From: Betaproteobacteria bacterium
GTDB taxonomy: Bacteria > Pseudomonadota > Gammaproteobacteria > Burkholderiales > SG8-39
Direction of reading: 5' to 3'
DNA: 18,228 nucleotides
Assembly: GCA_009693345.1 (NCBI GenBank)
Contig: SHXL01000033.1
Location: forward strand, 1 to 18,228
Made by a program: the position numbers and the translations under genes. Numbering within the stretch: position 1 is the first letter of the stretch; each line of letters opens with the position of its first letter. Below the pieces are notes generated by a model that was not told where the DNA came from, ran no database searches, and worked only from the letters and a program-made list of their open reading frames with translations. Shown here in pieces: positions 13,576-18,228 of this stretch.

Positions 13576-14205
13576 CTACAAGGGCGAAAGCGCACCGTTG
13601 ACCAGCTTCACGCGCGAGCCCGTGTTCCAGCCGGGAATCGCGTCGTACGTGAAGGTGCGCGAACTGCCGTCGTCGAAGCGCACGCCGATTTCGAAGGTCT
13701 TGCCTTCCTTCGCCTTCTTTTCGATCAGGTGGCCGGCGATTGCACCGCCGGCGGCGCCCACCACGGTGCCCGCGATGCGATGGCTGCTGCCGCCAAGCTG
13801 GCGCCCGAGCACCCCGCCCAGCACGCCGCCCGCGACCGCGCCCACGCCGCTCGCCTGGCCGGGCTTGTTGATCTCGCGTATGCCGGTGACCGTGCCGCAC
13901 TCCTTGCAGACCGGCGGCGCAACAGCCGCAGTCGCGGCGGCGGGAGCCGCACCTTTCTTCACCATGATGCGCTGGATCACGGTGTCGCTCACCCCGCCCT
14001 GCTTCAGCTCCACCAGGCCGTCCGGGCTGGTGTCGAATCCGGCCTCGGCCGCGTCGATCGCCTGGATCACGGTGGCCTCGCCCAGGCCGCCCTTGACCAT
14101 CTTGATCACGTCGTCATTGGACATAGGAGCCGCAGTAGCGGCTGGCGGCGCGACGAACGCCGCAAGCGGTACTGCGAACAGCAACGAAATAAAAAGGTTT
14201 CTTAT
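13576..14205 (-). CDS. Exported glycine-zipper (SlyB/17-kDa-antigen-like) envelope protein
   Basis: The start chosen is an ATA codon at 14205-14203, eight bases after an AGGAG site. It gives MRNLFISLLFAVPLAAFVAP, a textbook signal peptide. The first conventional in-frame start is a TTG at 14184, which would remove the positively charged n-region. An ATG at 14210 is out of frame and hits TAA after one codon. The mature protein has a helical region (NDDVIKMVKGGLGEATVIQAI, then LVELKQGGVSDTVIQRIM), a Pro/Ala linker, CKECG, a glycine zipper (GVGAVAGGVLGGVLGRQLGG and VVGAAGGAIAGHLIEKK) forming a membrane hairpin, and a beta-rich tail with YDAIPGW. Such proteins sit in the outer membrane or periplasm and affect envelope integrity. 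There is no lipobox. It is about 209 residues long and appears intact apart from the start. Confidence 0.75.
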   Translation of the reverse strand: MRNLFISLLFAVPLAAFVAPPAATAAPMSNDDVIKMVKGGLGEATVIQAIDAAEAGFDTSPDGLVELKQGGVSDTVIQRIMVKKGAAPAAATAAVAPPVCKECGTVTGIREINKPGQASGVGAVAGGVLGGVLGRQLGGSSHRIAGTVVGAAGGAIAGHLIEKKAKEGKTFEIGVRFDDGSSRTFTYDAIPGWNTGSRVKLVNGALSPL

Positions 14206-14239
14206 GGCATGTGCTCCTGGATGGCTTCAGGATGCGATT

Positions 14240-14887
14240 CTAGCCTTTCGCGCCCGGCCCGCCACCAAAGGAGTTGCCGCCACTCTCGGGCCGCTTGAGC
14301 GAGAACACGCGCTCGACCACCGCGTACTCGTCGTAGCCGCAGCGCGCGATCGGCTGCACTGTGGCGAGATCGAAGCGCCCGTTCTTCATGCAGCGCTCGT
14401 CGATGTGGAAGCCGATCACCTGGCCGAAGACCACGGTGCCCCCGGTCTCCTTGCCTTCGAGGTCCTTCAAGCGGAGCACCTGCGTGACCTTGCATTCGAG
14501 CGCCGCCGGCGACTCGGCGACGCGCGGCGGGCGCACCAGCGTCGAGGGCGCCGTCGCGAGCCCGGCGTACTCGAACTCGCTCTGGCCGCGCGGCAGCCCC
14601 GCGGAGGTCGAGTTCATCTTGTCGCGCAGCGCATAGGTGGCTATGCTCCAGACGAATTCGCCGGCCTCGATGGCGAAGCTGGCCGAGTCCTTCATGCTCT
14701 CGCTGGCGAAGCCGACGATCTGCGGCCAGCTGTTGAAGCCGTTGAAGTAGCTGTAGGGCGCGAGGTTCAGCGCGCCCGCCTTGCTCATCGTGGAGACCCA
14801 GCCGATCGGGCGCGGCACGATCACGCCCTTGAACGGATCGTGCGGAAACAGTGCGCGGTCGCGCTTCTGTGGCTCGAAGAAGATCAA
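14240..14887 (-). CDS. Flavin reductase family protein (FMN-binding split barrel)
   Basis: A 215-residue protein. The N-terminal FPHDPFKGVIVPRPIGWVST followed by LNLAPYSYFNGF is the usual FMN-binding entry of the flavin-reductase-like domain; CKVTQVLRL and VVFGQVIGFHIDERC complete the split barrel. The last 15 residues are a glycine-rich tail (GGNSFGGGPGAKG). Relatives reduce free FMN with NAD(P)H for a partner monooxygenase, or bind FMN as flavoproteins of unknown function. Translation appears to begin at a TTG overlapping the stop of the upstream old-yellow-enzyme gene (TTGA), so it is translationally coupled. Possible partners are that enzyme or the divergent FAD monooxygenase. No signal peptide is present. 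Confidence 0.87.
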   Translation of the reverse strand: MIFFEPQKRDRALFPHDPFKGVIVPRPIGWVSTMSKAGALNLAPYSYFNGFNSWPQIVGFASESMKDSASFAIEAGEFVWSIATYALRDKMNSTSAGLPRGQSEFEYAGLATAPSTLVRPPRVAESPAALECKVTQVLRLKDLEGKETGGTVVFGQVIGFHIDERCMKNGRFDLATVQPIARCGYDEYAVVERVFSLKRPESGGNSFGGGPGAKG

Positions 14888-15993
14888 GCGGCGCTTCCCT
14901 GCGGCCTCGCGATCTTGCTTCCCGGCCAGAGGCTGGGGTGTACGCGCGCGTACTGCGGCGGATAGTCGATCTTCACCCCGAAACGCTCGGCCGCATGCCA
15001 GACCCAGCGCGGGTTGTCGAGCAATGCGCGGGCCATCGCCACCATGTCAGCCTTGCCGGAGGCGAGAATCTCTTCCGCCTGGTCCGCGTCCGCGATCATG
15101 CCCACGGCGCGGGTCTTGATTCCTGCTTCCTTCTTGACCTTCTGCGCAAATCCGACCTGAAAGCCGGGCGTCACCGGGATTTTCGCGTACGGCACGGTCG
15201 CGCCGCTCGAGACGCAGATGAAGTCGAGGCCGATGCGCTTCAGTTCGCGCGCGTAGACCACGGCGTCTTCCGGCGTCCAGCCCCCGTCTACCCAGTCGGT
15301 GGCATTTATGCGGATGCCGAGCGCCCGCTCCTTCGGCCATACGTCACGAACCGCGCGCGCAACCTCGAGAGGGAATTTCATCCGATCCTTGCCGTACTCG
15401 TCGGTACGCTGGTTCGAGAGCGGCGACAGGAACTGGTGCAGCAGGTAGCCATGCGCCGAATGCAGTTCGACGACGTCGAAACCGATGCGCTTCGCGCGCA
15501 GGGTCGCGGCGACGAACGCGTCCACCATCCCGCGGATTTCCTCCCGGGAGAACTCGCGTGGCACGTGCCAGCCCTCGCCGAAGGCGATGGCGGAAGGGGC
15601 GACGGTCGGCCAGGGTGATTCTCCCGCGGCCAGCGCCTTGCCGCCCTGCCATGGCAATTGCGAGGAGGCCTTGCGTCCGGCGTGGCCGATCTGGATGCCA
15701 ATCGGGTTTTTCGTGATGCCGCGGTAGACCTGTACCGCGCGCGCCATCGCCGCCTCGTTATGGTCGCTGTACAGCCCGGTGCAGCCGTGCGTGATGCGGC
15801 CTTCGCGCGCGACGTTGGTTTTCTCCACCACGAACAGGCCGGCGCCCGAGCAGGCCATGCTGCCCAGGTGCGCGAGGTGCCAATCGGTCATCGAGCCGTC
15901 GTCGGCGGAGTACTGGCACATCGGCGCGATCACCACCCGGTTCGGCAGCGTGATGCCGCCGAGCTGGAGCGGCGAGAACAGGAGAGGAGACAT
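14884..15993 (-). CDS. NADH:flavin oxidoreductase, old yellow enzyme (YqjM/NamA class)
   Basis: A 369-residue FMN TIM-barrel ene-reductase. Cys26 and Tyr28 in APMCQYSADDG match the numbering of the redox-tuning Cys and active-site Tyr of Bacillus YqjM, identifying the thermophilic-like class rather than classical OYE. Other landmarks: QIGHAGRKAS (101-110), the substrate-binding pair His178 and His181 in ELHSAHGYLLHQFLSP, GIRINATDW, and the C-terminal phosphate-binding ADMVAMARALLDNP. Such enzymes reduce activated C=C bonds or nitro compounds with NAD(P)H, and relatives work in xenobiotic breakdown. No signal peptide is present. The ATG has no clear Shine-Dalgarno site. It is divergent from the FAD monooxygenase across 32 bases, and its stop overlaps the flavin reductase start. 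Confidence 0.93.
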   Translation of the reverse strand: MSPLLFSPLQLGGITLPNRVVIAPMCQYSADDGSMTDWHLAHLGSMACSGAGLFVVEKTNVAREGRITHGCTGLYSDHNEAAMARAVQVYRGITKNPIGIQIGHAGRKASSQLPWQGGKALAAGESPWPTVAPSAIAFGEGWHVPREFSREEIRGMVDAFVAATLRAKRIGFDVVELHSAHGYLLHQFLSPLSNQRTDEYGKDRMKFPLEVARAVRDVWPKERALGIRINATDWVDGGWTPEDAVVYARELKRIGLDFICVSSGATVPYAKIPVTPGFQVGFAQKVKKEAGIKTRAVGMIADADQAEEILASGKADMVAMARALLDNPRWVWHAAERFGVKIDYPPQYARVHPSLWPGSKIARPQGSAA

Positions 15994-16025
15994 GGCGGAA
16001 TTCTAGGGCATCATAGCTGCGTTTC

Positions 16026-17198
16026 ATGTCAGCCCGGCTCAACATAGCGATCGTCGGCGGCGGCATTGGCGGCCTGTTCGCGGCCAACGCGCTGCTCGCG
16101 CGCGGGCTGCGCGTCACCGTCTACGAACAGGCACTGTGGATCGGCGAAATTGGCGCCGGCGTCTATGTCACGCCAAATGCGGTACGTCACCTCGAGAGCG
16201 TCGGACTCGGTGGCGCGGTTGAGCGCTGGGGCGCCCGAGTCGGACCGGAATCCGCCTATTTCCGCCACGACGGTACCCGGATCGCGCCGGTGCAGGTCAC
16301 TGACGCCGCAGGGTGGAATGCCTGCTTCGGCATGCACCGCGCCGACTACGTCGGGTTTCTCGCCGCGCAGCTGCCCGCCGGCACCATCCGCACCGCGCAC
16401 CGCGTGATTGGCTTCGAGCAGACCGCCGACATCGCCCGCGTGAAGTTTGCCGATGGCACTGTCGCCGAGGCCGACGTCGCGGTCGGCGCCGACGGCATCC
16501 ACTCCGAGCTACGGCCGCACGTTTTCCCGCCCTCGAACCCGGTTTTCCACGGCACGATTTCCTACCGCGGCCTCGTGCCGCGCGAGCGCCTGTCGGACTG
16601 GCCGATGGACCGCTGGCAGATGTGGGCGGGACCCAGGAAACACTTCCTCGTCTTCCCGGTGCGTCACGGGGAAATGGTCAACTACGTCGGCTTCGTGCCG
16701 ACCGACGAGGAGATGAAGGAATCGTGGTCCGCGCCAGGCGATCCGGAGGTGCTGCGGAGCGAATTCCGGGGATGGGATCCGCGCGTCGGGCAGGTGCTGG
16801 AACAGGTCGACCAGACGTTCCGCTGGGGGCTATACGACCGCGAGCCGCTGGCGACCTGGACGAAAGGCCGTCTCACCCTGCTCGGGGATGCCGCGCATCC
16901 GATGCTGCCGCACCTGGGCCAGGGCGCCAACCAGGCGATCGAGGACGGCATGGCGCTCGCAATGATCCTCGCCGACGTCGACGCGGCCGGTGCACCCGCC
17001 CGCCTGCTCGCCTACGAGAAGCTGCGCCGCGAGCGCGTCGCCGAAGTCCAGCTCGGCGCCCGCAAGCACGGCCTGCGCGTGGATTCGATGGTAGACGATC
17101 TCACGAAGCGCGATGCCGATCTGGTCGCACACGCAGAATTCCGAAGGCAGCTCTATTCGTACGACGTCGTGCCGTACGCAAAAGCACTTACTTCGTAA
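16026..17198 (+). CDS. FAD-dependent aromatic monooxygenase (salicylate/3-hydroxybenzoate hydroxylase-like)
   Basis: A 390-residue class A flavoprotein monooxygenase. The N-terminal dinucleotide-binding GxGxxG is Gly11-Gly16 (VGGGIGG). The DG motif is Asp156-Gly157 (AVGADGIHSELR), used for both FAD and NAD(P)H contact. The GD motif is Gly287-Asp288 in RLTLLGDAAHPMLPHLGQGA, which binds the FAD ribitol. Overall pattern and length match salicylate 1-hydroxylase and 3-hydroxybenzoate 6-hydroxylase relatives that hydroxylate phenolic acids in the cytosol. Substrate cannot be assigned because many paralogues act on nicotinate, kynurenine or other rings. The gene is divergent from the old-yellow-enzyme gene, has no evident Shine-Dalgarno site, and its last 11 bases overlap the 3' end of the convergent Bug receptor gene. 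Confidence 0.92.
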   Translation: MSARLNIAIVGGGIGGLFAANALLARGLRVTVYEQALWIGEIGAGVYVTPNAVRHLESVGLGGAVERWGARVGPESAYFRHDGTRIAPVQVTDAAGWNACFGMHRADYVGFLAAQLPAGTIRTAHRVIGFEQTADIARVKFADGTVAEADVAVGADGIHSELRPHVFPPSNPVFHGTISYRGLVPRERLSDWPMDRWQMWAGPRKHFLVFPVRHGEMVNYVGFVPTDEEMKESWSAPGDPEVLRSEFRGWDPRVGQVLEQVDQTFRWGLYDREPLATWTKGRLTLLGDAAHPMLPHLGQGANQAIEDGMALAMILADVDAAGAPARLLAYEKLRRERVAEVQLGARKHGLRVDSMVDDLTKRDADLVAHAEFRRQLYSYDVVPYAKALTS

Positions 17199-18144
17199 GA
17201 CCCGCCTTCTTCGCCATCTCGGTGACCCGCCGGAACTCCTCTCGGATTTCCGCGGCCTGCTGCTCTGGCGTGGCGTAGCTCTGCAGGATGCCGAGCGGCG
17301 CGAGCTTCGCCGCGATCGCGGGCGCCTTCACCGCCTGCTCAATGGCGCCTACCAACGCCTTGCGCGCGTCCTCCGGGATGCCCGCCGGCGCGAGATAGCT
17401 GAACCAGACGCCGAAGAGCTCCTCCCGGTAGCCCAATTCCTTCAGCGCCGGAATGTCCGCGTACTCGGCTACCCGGTTCGACGTCGCGAGTCCGCGCAAC
17501 GTCCCTGCCTTGATGTGCGAGCCAAGCGCCCCAAGCGCCAGCACGACACCCTCGATGTGGCCGCCGCGCAACGCGGTCACGGCCGGCGCAGCGCCGGTGT
17601 GGGGAACCGGCACCAGATCCACGCCGGCGAGCGCGTTGATGAGCAGGATGCAGAATTCGCCGACCGATCCCACCCCGGGGTGTCCGACGCGCACCTGGCC
17701 GGGATTCTTCTTCGCGTAGACGATCAGTTCCGCGAAAGTCTTGTACGGCGCGTCGCTGCGCACCACCAGCACGCTCGGCGTGCGTGACGAGACGCCAAGC
17801 GGCACCAGATCCTTCTGCGCGTCGTACGACACCGACTGAGGATCGAGGGCGGGACGAAAGGTGAGTGCGCTGTTCTGCGCGAAGAGGATGGTCTGCCCGT
17901 CCTTCTTCGCTTGGACGACGCTCGCCGCGCCGACGGTGCCGCCCGCACCCGGGCGGTTCACGGCCAGCACCGGCACGCCGAGCCGGCGCGCCATCTCCTC
18001 CGACATCGAGCGCGCCGAAATATCGGCGGCATCCCCCGGCGCCAGCGGCACTACGATATTGACCAGACCGCTGGGAAACGACTGCGCGATCGCCCCGCCT
18101 GCGCACGCGAATATGAAATAACAGACGAGACTAAGGCGCCGCAA
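17188..18144 (-). CDS. Tripartite tricarboxylate transporter substrate-binding protein (Bug/TctC family)
   Basis: A 318-residue periplasmic receptor with signal peptide MRRLSLVCYFIFACAGGAIA and likely cleavage before Gln21. It starts at a TTG, nine bases after a GGAAAGGGG ribosome site that lies inside the upstream gene, and overlaps that gene by 14 bases. The lobe-one ligand loop is APGDAADIS rather than the common PPGGxxD, placing it in a distinct Bug subgroup. NRPGAGGTVG, KKDGQTILF, GHPGVGSVGEFC and GILQSYATPEQQAAEI are otherwise regular. The partner upstream gene is a PxpA/YcsF-like protein, a pairing that suggests uptake of a carboxylate or lactam that the enzyme then processes. The 3' end overlaps the convergent monooxygenase by 11 bases. 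No permease genes are in view. Confidence 0.93.
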   Translation of the reverse strand: MRRLSLVCYFIFACAGGAIAQSFPSGLVNIVVPLAPGDAADISARSMSEEMARRLGVPVLAVNRPGAGGTVGAASVVQAKKDGQTILFAQNSALTFRPALDPQSVSYDAQKDLVPLGVSSRTPSVLVVRSDAPYKTFAELIVYAKKNPGQVRVGHPGVGSVGEFCILLINALAGVDLVPVPHTGAAPAVTALRGGHIEGVVLALGALGSHIKAGTLRGLATSNRVAEYADIPALKELGYREELFGVWFSYLAPAGIPEDARKALVGAIEQAVKAPAIAAKLAPLGILQSYATPEQQAAEIREEFRRVTEMAKKAGLTK

Positions 18145-18228
18145 CGGAAATGCCCCTTTCCTTAAACGCGTCGCGCAGCTTCCTCGCGAATGTGACCGCG
18201 CCGGGCTGGTCGCCGTGCAGGCACATGG
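18131..18228 (-). CDS. C-terminus of a LamB/YcsF-family protein (PxpA-like 5-oxoprolinase subunit A), 5' end outside the window
   Basis: The last 31 codons are visible and end MCLHGDQPGAVTFARKLRDA, then KERGISVAAP and TAG. CxHGDxPGAVxxAR is the characteristic C-terminal motif of the PxpA/YcsF family. PxpA works with PxpB and PxpC in ATP-dependent opening of 5-oxoproline, while other family members serve carbamoyl-lactam or unknown amide substrates. The stop lies inside the start region of the Bug receptor gene, so the two are coupled. The motif is short but very specific. Whether pxpB and pxpC follow or precede cannot be seen here. Confidence 0.82.
   Translation of the reverse strand, partial: MCLHGDQPGAVTFARKLRDAFKERGISVAAP

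Noticed and set aside
13598..14965. 455-codon + strand open frame across the glycine-zipper and flavin reductase genes
   Set aside because: It covers two recognised - strand genes and their gap, and its translation has no domain-like pattern.
16313..17278. 321-codon + strand open frame inside the FAD monooxygenase gene
   Set aside because: It is out of phase with an intact family member and is Arg/Pro-rich, typical of a shifted frame in GC-rich DNA.
1..18228. Defence island, phage, toxin-antitoxin or CRISPR system
   Set aside because: I looked for repeat-spacer arrays, integrase, transposase, nuclease-helicase pairs and small toxin pairs. RtcB and TatD are present but in ordinary intact housekeeping form, with no defence-type partners.

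Overview
The window is high-GC, gene-dense DNA, most likely from a betaproteobacterium (Burkholderiales-like). The best taxonomic hint is three intact and one broken tripartite-tricarboxylate-transporter (Bug/TctC) receptor genes, a family greatly expanded in that group. MutS, an E. coli-type TatD, a seven-iron ferredoxin FdxA and RtcB fit a proteobacterium. No rRNA, tRNA, CRISPR array, insertion sequence or prophage was seen.

Left block, + strand, 1-4411: the 3' end of mutS, tatD, an acyl-CoA ligase and a response regulator with a degenerate HD-GYP domain. Gaps are 20, -4 and 11 bases, so this could be one transcript. It converges on the next block.

Central block, - strand, 11124 down to 4431: eight closely packed genes read as fdxA, AcnX large subunit, AcnX small subunit, SAM methyltransferase, ModA-like binding protein, exported tandem-ABM protein, Bug receptor, and an atypical zinc-motif SDR. 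Most gaps are under 20 bases and the two AcnX genes overlap as GTGA. This is the best candidate here for an undescribed pathway. It combines two solute receptors, a divergent aconitase-X dehydratase whose small subunit lacks the usual serines, an Fe-S ferredoxin, and an SDR without the catalytic tyrosine. The substrate cannot be read from the sequence.

Decaying block, 11191-14205: a cytochrome b561-type gene with two compensating frameshifts is truncated against the first 42 codons of an intradiol dioxygenase gene. Then come an intact rtcB, a Bug receptor pseudogene reduced to about half length, and a glycine-zipper envelope protein whose start codon appears to be ATA. The ModA-like gene at 7596 also seems to lack an internal segment. 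These lesions may be real decay or assembly and consensus errors.

Right block, 14240-18228: a flavin reductase and a YqjM-like old yellow enzyme (- strand, overlapping), a divergent FAD aromatic monooxygenase (+), a Bug receptor (-) and the C-terminus of a PxpA/YcsF-family protein (-). Together these look like flavin-dependent catabolism of small aromatic or carboxylic compounds with periplasmic capture of substrates.
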